64,000 nucleotides of DNA, taken from Sphingomonas aerolata (GTDB lineage: Bacteria; Pseudomonadota; Alphaproteobacteria; Sphingomonadales; Sphingomonadaceae). The DNA lies in NCBI RefSeq assembly GCF_003046295.1, contig NZ_PZZN01000002.1, positions 124,001-188,000 of the forward strand, in the 5' to 3' direction. Position numbers and translations under genes: made by a program. The notes beneath the pieces were generated by a model. That model worked only from the letters and a program-made list of their open reading frames with translations. It did not search any database and had not been told where the DNA came from. Shown here in pieces: positions 24,890-34,420 of this stretch; the stretch's first letter is position 1, and every line of letters starts with the position of its first letter.

Positions 24890-27496
24890 TCACTTCGCCG
24901 GGGGCTTGCCCGCGAGATCCTGAACCGCGTGCGCCAGCTCGATCCACATCGCGCCTTCGGGAATGACATATTCATTCTCACCCCAGAAGAACGGCCAGTC
25001 CTCGTGATTTTCGGGAAAATCGGGTTTCACGATCAGGACACCCGGCACCACGCCGCCGGCGATGAACGAGAAGTCGGCGCGGTTGTTGCCGTAGGCGACC
25101 TCCTTGGATCGTGTCCCGACGCCCGACACGAACGAGATGTCCGAACCGGGGTGATGCCCCAGCAGGAACTCCGCACCGCGGAACACCGGATCGGCGGGCA
25201 TGATGTCGGGAAACGCCTTGTGCAGCGCATAGGCGTTCAGCGCACCAGCGATCACCGTGCCGCTTCCGGCCCAGCCGCCCGTCGTGATCGGCACGCCGAA
25301 CGGGTTTGCCGCGGCGGCCTTGACCGTCGCCGCCGCATAGGCGCGGACCGCGGGGATCATGCCCTCGCGATAGCTTTGCGGCATGAGCGGGATCGCGGCG
25401 ACGGCGTCGCGCAGGTTGAACGCGAAGCGCCGCTCCATCGCCGGCCATAGCGTCTGGACCGCGGTGGCATAGCGCGGGTCGCGGGTCGTGCGCAGCAACT
25501 CGACAGCGGCGGCGAACCGCTCCGAGTCGAGCGGGCCCCCGGTGGTGTTGCCATGCTGGTACAGGTCGGGGGCATGCGTCTGCTCCTCCGCCCAGACGCG
25601 CGTCGCGATTCCCAGCGCCGTCTTGGCCAATGCCGGATCGGCTTCGGCAAGGGAGCGCGATGCGGCGGCGAGCGCGGCGATCGAGCCATAATTGAGCGCC
25701 GAAGCCTTGGTCGTGAAGGCCCAGCGATCGTCGGGCGTCCCGCGGCGGCCACCGCGTTCCTCGCCGAGCTTCAGCGCCGGATCGTGGATCAGTCCGTCGG
25801 TCTTGGTCGATGCGTCGCCGAGATGCGTATATTGCGCGACGTCGGGCTCGACGATGCCGTGAATCGCATGGCCGACCGCATCGAACTGGGCAACGAGCTG
25901 CAGCGTGCCGTGGCGGATCTGCTGGAGCAGATCGGGCGTGCCGTCGGGGACGTGGATCTCGGTCCGGCGACGGGTCCAGTCGACCGCGGTCGTGTCGCGC
26001 GTGGGGCGCCATTGCTCCCAAGTGTCGACCAGCGACCGAACGACCTGATATTGTGACTGGGTGCGGATGTCGAAATCGCCAGCGTCGAACCAGCCGCCGA
26101 CCGCGAGACCGGGGATATGCTCCCCCGGCTTGTACTTTGTATCGGTGGTCGGACCCTGCGCGTAGAGATCGATATGTTCGTGGTTCAGCGGCGCCTGGCG
26201 CGCATCGTCGCGGTGCGCGTCGCCATGCCACACGCGATAGCCCTCGTTCACGTACATGTGATCCATTGCGACGGGGAAGTAGACGTCGAGCGTCGGATGC
26301 CATGCGCCCGCATAGACGTCGTCGGCGATGCGGAACGGCGCGGTGCGCGTTGCGCCATATTCGAGCATGTAGAGCCCGGGCTGGCGGACGTCGCTGAAGT
26401 CGAGCTGCCGGTAATTGTAGCGCAGATAATCGCCCCAGCGGGTCGCCGGTGCGGTCTTGACCGCGGTCGTGCTGCCATCGGTGCCGACCCGGAGCAACCG
26501 CGCCGGTGCCGTCGTGCGATCGTTGCGATCGAGCTCGATCGTCGCGACCTTGCGTGCGCCGGGGGCATAGCCGAGCTGCGAATGCGCGATCACGGGCGCG
26601 CGCAGCCAGCCCGGGACGCTGTTCGGCTGGACCTCCCATTCGAGCACGGTCCCGGTTCGCCCGGCGGGGATGAGCGAGCGGAGCACGAACCAGCCATTTT
26701 GCGCCTGATTACGACCGTCGAACAGCTGCACCGGCGCGCTCGAGCGGATCGTCACGCGGCGGGCGGGATCCTCGGGCGCGAGGACTAAGCGGGTGCCCTG
26801 CGCAATGGCGTTCGGCTCTGCGCCCGGCCCCTCGGCGCGACCGCTCGCCGCATTGCGCTGTGGCGTCGCGGTCATCGTGTCGGCGGGGTGCAGCGGGAAG
26901 ACGCCGCTGCGATCGTCCGCGATATAGCCGTGGTGAAAATAGGCGGCGGGGAGGAATTCGAGGTTGAATCCCGCCTTGCCCGCAAGCGCCGCGGGAACGG
27001 GCGCGTCGAGGATCACCGCCAGCGCGACGGCCGCGCCCTTGGTCGAGGAGCGGATCCGGTATCGCCAGTTATAGTCGGGATATTCGAGCGTGACGGTGAC
27101 GGTGCCGGCCGCGCGATCGACCTGCCGGTCGACGAATCGCGCGGTCGCATCCCATTGCCCCGGCGTGGCGGACAGGCGCACGTCGCCATTGGTCGCGATC
27201 CGTTCGCCCTGCTGGATGATCTCGACGCCGCTGATCTTCGAATCGGCGAACAGCCCGTCATACCAGTTCGAGAAGACCAGCACGTTGACGGCCGGCGCCT
27301 CGTAATAGCCCGCCTCGCCAAGCGTCGGTGCAACCGCGTCCGGGCGCGCGGCCCGACCTGTGTGGGCAGGCGCGATGCGTGGTCGTGCGGTGGCATCCTG
27401 CGGGGCTGCGGCATCGCGCGGCAGCGCGCGCGCCACGCCGGGCGTCGCGGTCGAAACCAGTGTCCCCAGCAGGCAAAACCAAGCCGTTCCCGTCAT
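24890..27496 (-). CDS. Glycoside hydrolase family 9 protein with N-terminal Ig-like domain
   Basis: The product is an 868-residue exported enzyme. The ATG at 27496 is preferred because GGGAGAGG lies just upstream and it begins a signal peptide (MTGTAWFCLLGTLVS and on to ARA). A long N-terminal beta region (to about residue 310) is followed by a CelD_N-like Ig domain starting HSQLGYAPGARKV, then the GH9 catalytic barrel. GH9 hallmarks are GGWFDAGDFDIR (catalytic-base Asp), the FLLGHHPGSDISFVSGVG segment in place of the usual NPxxxSxxTG, and the acid Glu in WGENEYVIPEG. GH9 enzymes cut beta-1,4-glucans, xyloglucan or glucomannan by inversion. It is divergent from the rest of the island's left half. 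Confidence 0.9.
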   Translation of the reverse strand: MTGTAWFCLLGTLVSTATPGVARALPRDAAAPQDATARPRIAPAHTGRAARPDAVAPTLGEAGYYEAPAVNVLVFSNWYDGLFADSKISGVEIIQQGERIATNGDVRLSATPGQWDATARFVDRQVDRAAGTVTVTLEYPDYNWRYRIRSSTKGAAVALAVILDAPVPAALAGKAGFNLEFLPAAYFHHGYIADDRSGVFPLHPADTMTATPQRNAASGRAEGPGAEPNAIAQGTRLVLAPEDPARRVTIRSSAPVQLFDGRNQAQNGWFVLRSLIPAGRTGTVLEWEVQPNSVPGWLRAPVIAHSQLGYAPGARKVATIELDRNDRTTAPARLLRVGTDGSTTAVKTAPATRWGDYLRYNYRQLDFSDVRQPGLYMLEYGATRTAPFRIADDVYAGAWHPTLDVYFPVAMDHMYVNEGYRVWHGDAHRDDARQAPLNHEHIDLYAQGPTTDTKYKPGEHIPGLAVGGWFDAGDFDIRTQSQYQVVRSLVDTWEQWRPTRDTTAVDWTRRRTEIHVPDGTPDLLQQIRHGTLQLVAQFDAVGHAIHGIVEPDVAQYTHLGDASTKTDGLIHDPALKLGEERGGRRGTPDDRWAFTTKASALNYGSIAALAAASRSLAEADPALAKTALGIATRVWAEEQTHAPDLYQHGNTTGGPLDSERFAAAVELLRTTRDPRYATAVQTLWPAMERRFAFNLRDAVAAIPLMPQSYREGMIPAVRAYAAATVKAAAANPFGVPITTGGWAGSGTVIAGALNAYALHKAFPDIMPADPVFRGAEFLLGHHPGSDISFVSGVGTRSKEVAYGNNRADFSFIAGGVVPGVLIVKPDFPENHEDWPFFWGENEYVIPEGAMWIELAHAVQDLAGKPPAK

Positions 27497-27553
27497 ATAC
27501 CCTCTCCCAAGTCCCGGTATCGCCGATTGCTGATCGGTCAATCTTACTCAGAC

Positions 27554-27637
27554 TATAGCGCTAACTTTCGACGGCGCTACCATGTCATCAGGCCTTGGAA
27601 AGCCAGCCGATACGCGGCTGGACATGATAGCGGTATC
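27554..27637. promoter_or_regulatory. Divergent control region with LacI-type operator candidates
   Basis: The 226-base gap between the GH9 gene and the plus-strand operon holds TATAGCGCTAAC at 27554-27565 (perfect core TAGCGCTA), GATAGCGGTATC at 27626-27637 (imperfect dyad), and between them the perfect inverted repeat CCAGCCG-N5-CGGCTGG at 27603-27621. AGCGCT-centred dyads are typical of LacI-family operators, including those I recall for xylose/xylan genes in Caulobacter and Xanthomonas. A matching core lies at 41442. No regulator gene is in the window. Confidence 0.5.
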
Positions 27638-27722
27638 GACTTACGTTCCCGCCTTACGAGCAGGGCAGGCATCGGGCGAAGGCGCCGGTGGATCGACCCG
27701 ATGCCGTGGCGGAGGGAGAGAG

Positions 27723-28502
27723 ATGACGGGGCTCATCATCGATCGGCGTCGTGCACCGCGGGGATCGCTTGTGCACTGGGCATGCGTGCCGTTGCTGGCA
27801 GGCCTGTCGCCCGGCACGGCGGCGGAGCCTTTGGCGACGCTAGGTCCGGACTCAATCGCCGTCGTGGCGGATCCCCAGACTGCGGCCAGACCGATACCAC
27901 CTGCGCTGGCGCCCTATTTCACGGCGGTGCCGGACGCGGCGACCACGCCCGATCGCGACGGCTTTCTGCGCCGCTGGCTATTGCTCGAACCGATCGCCAA
28001 ACCCAACCGCACGAACACCGGCTTTACCGCCACCTATGTCCGGCAGGCCCTGGCCGCATCCCAGCCTGGGTCGCCGGCCGCAATCCCGAGGGACGGGCAG
28101 ATCAAAGAGGCCGCTGCGCTACTGCGCTGGCATGCACTTGATTCGAAGGGGTTTGACGTCAAGCTGTTCGACTTCGCCAAGGCACTGGGGGCGCCGACCT
28201 ATGGCGTGATATTCTGGGCGGTGACGATCGTCGACAGCCCCCGCGAGCAGCGCGACGTCCGCCTGGCGGTCGGTTCGAACGCGGCATCGATCTGGTGGCT
28301 GAACGGCACCGAGGCGGTCGGGCTGTTCAACGACCGTCGCATGGTGATGGACGACGTGCTGTCGGATCGCCTGACGCTGCGCAAGGGACGCAACGTCATC
28401 CGCGGCGCGGTGATCAACGGCCCCGGGCTGAGCAGCTTCTGCGTCCGCTTCGTCGACGAAGCCGGCCGCCCGATCACCGATCTGACGACCCATGTTCGAT
28501 AG
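27723..28502 (+). CDS. Secreted protein of unknown function in hemicellulose cluster
   Basis: The product is a 259-residue exported protein. The ATG at 27723 is chosen for the strong GGAGGGAGAGAG upstream and for the signal peptide it gives (cut near GTAAEP). The mature protein has a short Pro-rich linker and one domain (about 80-255) with WLLLEPI near its beginning and a beta-sandwich-like pattern: FWAVTIVDSPREQRDVRLAV, then SIWWLNGTEAV and LTLRKGRNVIRGAV. This pattern (an Asn-Gly turn in WLNG, then KGxNxI) resembles the carrier domain seen in some glycosidases and esterases as a sugar-binding jelly roll. No catalytic motif is seen. It likely binds or presents oligosaccharide; that is inference. 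It begins the plus-strand CAZyme operon. Confidence 0.7.
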   Translation: MTGLIIDRRRAPRGSLVHWACVPLLAGLSPGTAAEPLATLGPDSIAVVADPQTAARPIPPALAPYFTAVPDAATTPDRDGFLRRWLLLEPIAKPNRTNTGFTATYVRQALAASQPGSPAAIPRDGQIKEAAALLRWHALDSKGFDVKLFDFAKALGAPTYGVIFWAVTIVDSPREQRDVRLAVGSNAASIWWLNGTEAVGLFNDRRMVMDDVLSDRLTLRKGRNVIRGAVINGPGLSSFCVRFVDEAGRPITDLTTHVR

Positions 28503-28545
28503 CCCCCGTCGCGATACCGCGGTTCGGCAACAGGGAGGTCTCCGG

Positions 28546-29985
28546 ATGCGGTGCGGACTGATCGCGGTGTGCCTCGGGTTTGCGGGCGCAGCGCCCGCCG
28601 CCGCGCAACTGGCGGGCGAACCCTTCATTCACGATCCCTCGACGGTCACGCTGTCGGACGGGAAATACTACACGTTCGGCACCCGCGGCGGCGGGCTGGT
28701 GTCCGAAGACGGCTGGACCTGGCGTGGCGGCCCCGAGCGGCCGGGCGGCGGGGTGGCGCCCGACGTCATCAGGATCGGCGACCGCTATTACGTCGCCTAT
28801 GCGGTCGGCGGCGGGGGCATGGGGGGCGGCCATGCCAGCCAGGTCAAGATGATGTGGACGCTGTCGCTCGATCCGGCATCGCCGCGTTTCAAGTTCCACG
28901 ACATCGGCGTCGTCGCGTCGAGCGACGGTGTCGAGACCGCGGATGCGATCGATCCTGCGTTTCTCTACGCCGAGGGGCGGTTGTGGCTGACCTACGGCAC
29001 CTATTTCGGCCCGATCCGGATGATCGAACTCGACCCGAAGACGGGACTGCGCATGGCGGGCAACGTGCCCGTCGACGTGGCGATCGACATGGAGGCCACC
29101 GCGATGCTGTATCGCGACGGCTATTATTATCTGCTGGGGACGCACGGCACGTGCTGCGACGGACCCAATTCGACCTATCACATCCGTGCCGGCCGGGCGC
29201 GCAGCCCGCTTGGCCCCTATCTCGACCATATGGGGATCCCGCTGCTGCGGGGCGGCGGCAAGATGGTCGTCAGCGCGCGCGGTCGCCGCATCGGACCGGG
29301 GCATTTCGGACGGATCGCGCTCGCCGGCGGGGTCGAGAAGCTGTCGCTCCATTATGAAGCCGACATGGATCGCAGCGGTCGGAGCGTCCTTGCGATCGAA
29401 CCCCTGCGGTGGACGGGCGGCTGGCCGGTCGTGGGCGAGACGGTGGCGCCGGGCACCTATGAGATCGCCTCCGAGCGCAGCGGCTATGCCTTGAGTCTGG
29501 CGACCGATAGCGTCCGCATTCCGTTCGACGTCCGCCGCAGTTTCATGGCCGCCGCGACCGATCCGGTCGGGCCGATCCCCGACCAGACGCTGGCTCAGGA
29601 TTCTGCCGACTGGCCACGCGGGCGGATCCGGGTGGATCTGGCGGACTATCTGGTGCGGCCGCATCAGTTGTGGACGATCACGCCGGTGCCCGCGGCGGGG
29701 GGCTATTTCGGCGCCCCCTATTACCGGATCGCGATCGCAGGCACGTCGCGCATGCTCGCCGCCACCCCGAACGGGGAGGTCGAGACGATCACCGCCGCCA
29801 CCGCAGGCGCCGAGCCCCTATGGCAGATCGATCAGCTCACCGACGGCAGTTACCGGATCAAACCGAAAGCCGTGCCGGGCGACGGGCGCGATCTCGCGCT
29901 GGTCGCGATCGGTGCGAGCACGCCGACCCTTGCGGCATTCGATCCGGCAAGCCCGGCGGGACGGTGGACGTTCAAACGACCCTGA
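28546..29985 (+). CDS. Glycoside hydrolase family 43 protein with C-terminal accessory domain
   Basis: The product is a 479-residue secreted enzyme. ATG at 28546 follows GGGAGG and starts a signal peptide ending AAAQ; an ATG at 28492 overlapping the upstream stop is less likely. The five-bladed propeller shows the GH43 triad positions: FIHDPSTV (base Asp), AIDPAFL (pKa-modulating Asp) and DMEATAM (acid Glu). GHFGRIAL and the CCDGPNSTYHIRAGRA segment resemble arabinan endo-1,5-alpha-L-arabinanases. The last 120 residues form a separate beta domain, perhaps a trefoil-like carbohydrate-binding module. It acts on arabinose polymers or side chains. Confidence 0.85.
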   Translation: MRCGLIAVCLGFAGAAPAAAQLAGEPFIHDPSTVTLSDGKYYTFGTRGGGLVSEDGWTWRGGPERPGGGVAPDVIRIGDRYYVAYAVGGGGMGGGHASQVKMMWTLSLDPASPRFKFHDIGVVASSDGVETADAIDPAFLYAEGRLWLTYGTYFGPIRMIELDPKTGLRMAGNVPVDVAIDMEATAMLYRDGYYYLLGTHGTCCDGPNSTYHIRAGRARSPLGPYLDHMGIPLLRGGGKMVVSARGRRIGPGHFGRIALAGGVEKLSLHYEADMDRSGRSVLAIEPLRWTGGWPVVGETVAPGTYEIASERSGYALSLATDSVRIPFDVRRSFMAAATDPVGPIPDQTLAQDSADWPRGRIRVDLADYLVRPHQLWTITPVPAAGGYFGAPYYRIAIAGTSRMLAATPNGEVETITAATAGAEPLWQIDQLTDGSYRIKPKAVPGDGRDLALVAIGASTPTLAAFDPASPAGRWTFKRP

Positions 29986-30089
29986 TACGGCCATCGGTCA
30001 CCAACCGCGGTTGACGGATGCGTAGAGTCGACTACTCCTACTATTAACTTCAAAAGACGGGGCTTCGCCAAGGGGCCGAAAGGGAGAGC

Positions 30090-31721
30090 ATGAACCGGAT
30101 CAGTCCTCGCATCGCACGGTCGTGCGCCATCCGCCCTCGTCGCGTGGGACGCATCACCGCCGCGTCGCTGCTCGCGCCGCTGATCCTTGCCGGCACGGCC
30201 CTCTCCGGCGGCGCCGCAGCGCAGACCCTGTCGGCGGAGACGGCCAGTGCGACATTGCAGGCCGACAAGCCCGGCCCGCAGATCCACCGCGACGTGTTCG
30301 GGCAGTTCGCCGAGCATCTCGGTCATGGCATCTATGGCGGCATCTGGGTCGGCAAGAATTCGCGGATCCCCAATGACGGCGGCTACCGGCGCGACGTGCT
30401 CGCGGCGATGAAGGCGATCAACGTGCCGATGGTGCGCTGGCCCGGCGGCTGCTTTGCCGACGAATATCACTGGCGTGACGGGATCGGCGCGACCAAGTCG
30501 CGGCCGACCAAGGTCAATACCAACTGGGGCGGCGTCAACGAGGATAACAGTTTCGGCACGCACGAATATTTCGGGCTGATGGACCGGCTGGGCGGCAGCA
30601 CCTATGTCTCGGCCAATGTCGGCAGCGCACCGCCTGCCGAGACCGCGCAATGGGTCGAATACATGACCGCGCCGCAGGGTACCACGGTGCTGGCCAAGGA
30701 GCGCGAGCGCAACGGCCACGCCGCGCCGTGGAAGATCCAGTATCTCGGCATCGGCAACGAACTATGGGGCTGTGGCGGCAACATGCGTGCGGAATATGCC
30801 GCCGACCTGACCAACCGCTATGCCCAGTTCGCCAAGTCCGCCAACGGTCCGATGCTCAAGATCGCGAGCGGCCCGAGCGATTCCAACTATGAATGGACCG
30901 AGGCGATGATGCGCATCGCCGGCAAGAATATCGACGGACTCGCGCTGCATTACTACACGCGTCCGCGCGACAAGAACTGGGCCGACAAGGGGCCGGCGCT
31001 GGGCTTTGCCGAGCGCGAATGGGCAAGCACCATGGCGCACACGCTGCAGATGGAGGAGTTCATCACCAAGCATTCGGCGATCATGGACAAATATGATCCC
31101 GCCAAGCGCGTGATGCTCGCGGTCGACGAATGGGGGACATGGTATGACCCGACGCCGGGCAGCAATCCGGGCTTTCTCGAGCAGCAGAATTCGGTGCGCG
31201 ATGCGGTCGTCGCGGGGCTCAACATCAACATCTTCGCGCGCCATGCCGACCGGGTGAAGATGGCGGCGATCGCGCAGATGGTGAACGTGCTGCAGGCGAT
31301 GCTGCTGACCGACGGCGCCAGGATGGTGAAGACGCCGACCTATTGGGTGTTCGACCTGTACAAGCCGTGGCAGGGCGCGACCTCGTTGCCGATCACGCTG
31401 ACATCGCCCTGGTATCACAAGGACGAGGTGGCGGTGCCCGCGGTCAGCGCGTCCGCGGTGCGCGACGCGGCAGGGCAGGTGCATGTCGCGCTGGTCAACC
31501 TCGACCCCAATCGGGCGATGCCGGTCTCGGTCGCGATGACGGGGTTGCAGGCGACCCAGGCGAGCGGCCGGATCGTCACCGGTCCGACGATGGACGCGCA
31601 TAACAGCTTCGATTCGCCGGATGCGGTGACCCCGCAGCCCTTTGCCGATGCCCGGATCGCGGGCGGGACGCTGAGCGTGACCGTCCCGGCAAAGTCGGTG
31701 CTGGTGCTCGATCTGCGCTGA
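30090..31721 (+). CDS. Alpha-L-arabinofuranosidase, GH51
   Basis: This enzyme removes terminal alpha-L-arabinofuranose from arabinoxylan, arabinan or arabinogalactan with retention. The 543-residue chain begins with a long basic signal region (residues 1-45, ending GAAAQ) preceded by AAGGGAGAG. The GH51 barrel shows FAEHLGHGIYGG, VRWPGGCFADEYHWRDG, the acid/base Glu (E224) in GIGNELWG, and the nucleophile Glu (E347) in AVDEWGTWYD, followed by a C-terminal beta domain. All catalytic positions are intact. It lies between the two GH43 genes, with which it would cooperate. Confidence 0.95.
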   Translation: MNRISPRIARSCAIRPRRVGRITAASLLAPLILAGTALSGGAAAQTLSAETASATLQADKPGPQIHRDVFGQFAEHLGHGIYGGIWVGKNSRIPNDGGYRRDVLAAMKAINVPMVRWPGGCFADEYHWRDGIGATKSRPTKVNTNWGGVNEDNSFGTHEYFGLMDRLGGSTYVSANVGSAPPAETAQWVEYMTAPQGTTVLAKERERNGHAAPWKIQYLGIGNELWGCGGNMRAEYAADLTNRYAQFAKSANGPMLKIASGPSDSNYEWTEAMMRIAGKNIDGLALHYYTRPRDKNWADKGPALGFAEREWASTMAHTLQMEEFITKHSAIMDKYDPAKRVMLAVDEWGTWYDPTPGSNPGFLEQQNSVRDAVVAGLNINIFARHADRVKMAAIAQMVNVLQAMLLTDGARMVKTPTYWVFDLYKPWQGATSLPITLTSPWYHKDEVAVPAVSASAVRDAAGQVHVALVNLDPNRAMPVSVAMTGLQATQASGRIVTGPTMDAHNSFDSPDAVTPQPFADARIAGGTLSVTVPAKSVLVLDLR

Positions 31722-31772
31722 CCGGCCGGCCGGGCATGACGTGTTCGGCAGTGACGATGGATGGGGGATGCG

Positions 31773-32840
31773 ATGCGGAGTCGTGGTGGAACGTGGCTGC
31801 TGGGTGCGGCGCTGGGGCTGGCATCGATCGGGAGTGCGGGCGCGCAGGTGAAGACCCCGGCGCCCGCGGTCGTGGCGGGGGCGAAGGCCGTCACGGTCGA
31901 GCGCATCACCGTCCATTCCCCCGCCATCACCGGCAATCTGGAGGGGAATAGTCCCGACCGCGCGGTCATCGTCATCCTTCCGCCCGGCTACCGGACCAGT
32001 CCGGGCAAACGCTATCCCGTGGTCTATGCGCTGCACGGCTATTCGATCGGCGTCGAGCAATGGATCGGCGAGATCCATGTGCCGCAGACGATCGAGGGGG
32101 CGTTCGCCAAGGGCGTCCGCGAAATGATCGTCGTGCTGCCCGACAGCAAGACGGTGCACAACGGCTCCTTCTATTCGCGGTCGGTGACGGTGGGCGATTT
32201 CGAGGCCTTCGTCGCGCACGACCTGGTGGCCTATGTCGACACGCATTACCGGACGATCGCGGATCGTCGCAGTCGCGGCCTCGCGGGGCATTCGATGGGT
32301 GGCTATGGCACCGCGCGGATCGGGATGAAGCATGCCGATATTTTCGGCGCGCTCTACATGATGAGCCCCTGCTGCCTGTCGACGCGCGCGCTGGGCACCC
32401 CCGATGCCGCGGTCGAGGCCACGATCCGGGCGCTGAAGTCGCCCAACGACGGCGCGACACTGCCCTGGGGCGTGCGGGCGCAACTCGCGACCGCCGCCGC
32501 CTGGTCGCCCAATCCCAAGGCCCCGCCGCTCTATCTCGACCTGCCCGTCAAGAACGGCCAGCCCCAGCCCGACGTGACCGCGCGCTGGGCCGCCAACGCC
32601 CCGCTCGCCATGCTCGACCAATATGCCGGTGACCTGCGCCGCTATGCCGCGATCGGGATCGACGTGGGGGACCGCGACGGATTGAAGGATGACGCGGTCA
32701 AGTTTCACGAGGCGCTCGACCGCTACGGTATCGCCAACAGCTTCGCGATCTATCCGGGCGATCATACCAGTGGCGTTGCGGGACGTGTGCAGGACCAGAT
32801 GATGCCGTTCTTCGCGCGCGCGCTGGCGTTCGGCAAATGA
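31773..32840 (+). CDS. Secreted alpha/beta-hydrolase esterase, CE1/esterase D-like
   Basis: The product is about a 355-residue exported esterase. A signal peptide (MRSRGGTWLLGAALGLA, cut after AGAQ) is followed by an alpha/beta-hydrolase with PVVYALHGYSIGVEQW (oxyanion region), MIVVLPDSKTVHNGSFYS, the nucleophile elbow GHSMGGYG, and the late GDHTSG His. This is the esterase D-type pattern that includes feruloyl and acetyl-xylan esterases (CE1). An upstream ATG at 31761 is an alternative. It overlaps the following GH43 gene by ATGA, so the two are translated together, pointing to ester removal from substituted xylan or pectin. Confidence 0.85.
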   Translation: MRSRGGTWLLGAALGLASIGSAGAQVKTPAPAVVAGAKAVTVERITVHSPAITGNLEGNSPDRAVIVILPPGYRTSPGKRYPVVYALHGYSIGVEQWIGEIHVPQTIEGAFAKGVREMIVVLPDSKTVHNGSFYSRSVTVGDFEAFVAHDLVAYVDTHYRTIADRRSRGLAGHSMGGYGTARIGMKHADIFGALYMMSPCCLSTRALGTPDAAVEATIRALKSPNDGATLPWGVRAQLATAAAWSPNPKAPPLYLDLPVKNGQPQPDVTARWAANAPLAMLDQYAGDLRRYAAIGIDVGDRDGLKDDAVKFHEALDRYGIANSFAIYPGDHTSGVAGRVQDQMMPFFARALAFGK

Positions 32841-34402
32841 AGGCGGGATCGGCGTTCGCCGCTGGCCTGCTCCTCGCGACCGCGGCCTCGGCGCAGGTCT
32901 GGCGGTCGGATCAGGGCGATGGCAGCTACCGCAACCCGGTGCTCTATGCGGACTATCCGGATCCCGACATCATCCGCGTCGGTCGCGACTATTATTTCGC
33001 GTCGACGACCTTTGCGAACACGCCGGGGATCACGATCCTGCACAGTCGCGACCTGGTGAACTGGACGATCACGTCGCATCTGGTGCCGCGTCTCGAGGGT
33101 CGGCCGCAATATGACCTGGTCGGCGGCAATGCCTATCGCAAGGGGCTCTATGCCTCGAGCCTGCGCTATCACGCGGGTACCTATTATCTGGCCAATACGC
33201 CGGTCGGGCAGAATACGCGGATCTGGTATGCCAGGGACGTCCGCGGCCCGTGGCGCTACCATGAGCTCGATCGCCAGGCGTTCGATCCCGGCCTGTTCAT
33301 CGAGCCCGACGGCCGCGCCTATCTCGCCACCGCGAGCACCGCCGACGGGACGATCACGCTGCTGACGCTCGACCGCGCGCTGGCGCACGTCACGGCATCG
33401 CGCAAGGTCCATTATATCAAGGGGGCCGAAGGGTCGAAGCTGCTGCGGCGTGGCGACTATTATTATCTGTTCAACGCGCTGCCGCCGCGGCTCGCGCTCT
33501 CCGTATCGCGGTCGCGCAGCCTGTTCGGGCCGTGGGAAACCCGCGACCAGATCGACGACACGACCGGCGGGCATCAGGGCGCGCTGGTCGATCTGCCGGA
33601 CGGGCGCTGGTTCGGGTTCGTGATGGAGGATAGCGGCGCGATCGGGCGGATGACCAATATCAGCCCGGTCTTTTGGCGCGACGACTGGCCGGTCTGGGGT
33701 ACGCCCGCCGCGCCAGGCCGCGTGCCGCGTCAGGCAGCCAAGCCAATCGCGGGCCATCGCTTTGCCGAGCCTGCGACGTCGGACGACTTCGGCGGGCGGC
33801 TGCTCGGGCTGCAATGGCAGTGGAACCATAATCCCGACCCGGACCGCTGGTCGCTTGCCGCACGCCCCGGCTGGCTGCGATTGCGCCCGACCGTGGCGGA
33901 GCGGTTCTGGTCCGCGCGTAACACACTGACGCAAAAGGGGCAGGGGCCTGCGAGCCGCGGCGAGGTGAAGCTTGATATCGCTCGTCTGGCACCCGGCGAT
34001 CGCTGCGGCTTTGGCACCCTGGGACAGATCAGCGCGAACCTGACCGTGACGCGCGACGCGAACCGCCGGGCACGGGTCGCGATGGAAGTGACGACGGACC
34101 GGGTCGAGGGCGCGCAGACCGAAACGCGTGCCACCACCGACCTGCCGCAGGGCGATACGCTGTGGCTGCGCACCGACATGGATTTCACGACGAGCCGGGG
34201 CCGGGTCGCCTATAGCGCAGACGGTGTTCGCTGGACTGGCCTCGGCGGTGACTTCCCGCTCGCCTTCGCATGGCAGACCGGGACGTTCCAGGGCGAGCAG
34301 TTCGCGCTGTTCTGCTACGCACCCGCCTGGAGCGAGGGCTGGGTCGACATCGACAGCTTCCGCCTCTCGCGACTGACACCGTCGGGCAACGCGCCACGGT
34401 AG
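32837..34402 (+). CDS. Glycoside hydrolase family 43 beta-xylosidase/arabinofuranosidase with C-terminal beta-sandwich
   Basis: The product is a 521-residue secreted enzyme with a signal peptide (MKAGSAFAAGLLLATAASA). The propeller has the three acids: YPDPDIIRVG (base Asp), FDPGLFIEPDG (modulator Asp) and KGAEGSKLL (acid Glu), with HSRDLVNWT and GGHQGALVDLPDGRWFG typical of the GH43 xylosidase group. From about residue 315 a second beta-sandwich (DDFGGRLLGLQWQWNHNPDP) matches the GH43_C2 module. The ATG overlaps the esterase stop. It ends 18 bases before the convergent GH27 gene. Confidence 0.9.
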   Translation: MKAGSAFAAGLLLATAASAQVWRSDQGDGSYRNPVLYADYPDPDIIRVGRDYYFASTTFANTPGITILHSRDLVNWTITSHLVPRLEGRPQYDLVGGNAYRKGLYASSLRYHAGTYYLANTPVGQNTRIWYARDVRGPWRYHELDRQAFDPGLFIEPDGRAYLATASTADGTITLLTLDRALAHVTASRKVHYIKGAEGSKLLRRGDYYYLFNALPPRLALSVSRSRSLFGPWETRDQIDDTTGGHQGALVDLPDGRWFGFVMEDSGAIGRMTNISPVFWRDDWPVWGTPAAPGRVPRQAAKPIAGHRFAEPATSDDFGGRLLGLQWQWNHNPDPDRWSLAARPGWLRLRPTVAERFWSARNTLTQKGQGPASRGEVKLDIARLAPGDRCGFGTLGQISANLTVTRDANRRARVAMEVTTDRVEGAQTETRATTDLPQGDTLWLRTDMDFTTSRGRVAYSADGVRWTGLGGDFPLAFAWQTGTFQGEQFALFCYAPAWSEGWVDIDSFRLSRLTPSGNAPR

Positions 34403-34420
34403 GCGAAGGCCGGTCGCAGC

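Noticed and set aside
30014..30043. Partial dyad GTAGAGTCGACTAC upstream of GH51
   Set aside because: Symmetry is imperfect beyond the central AGTCGACT and does not match the AGCGCT operators; too weak to list as a site.
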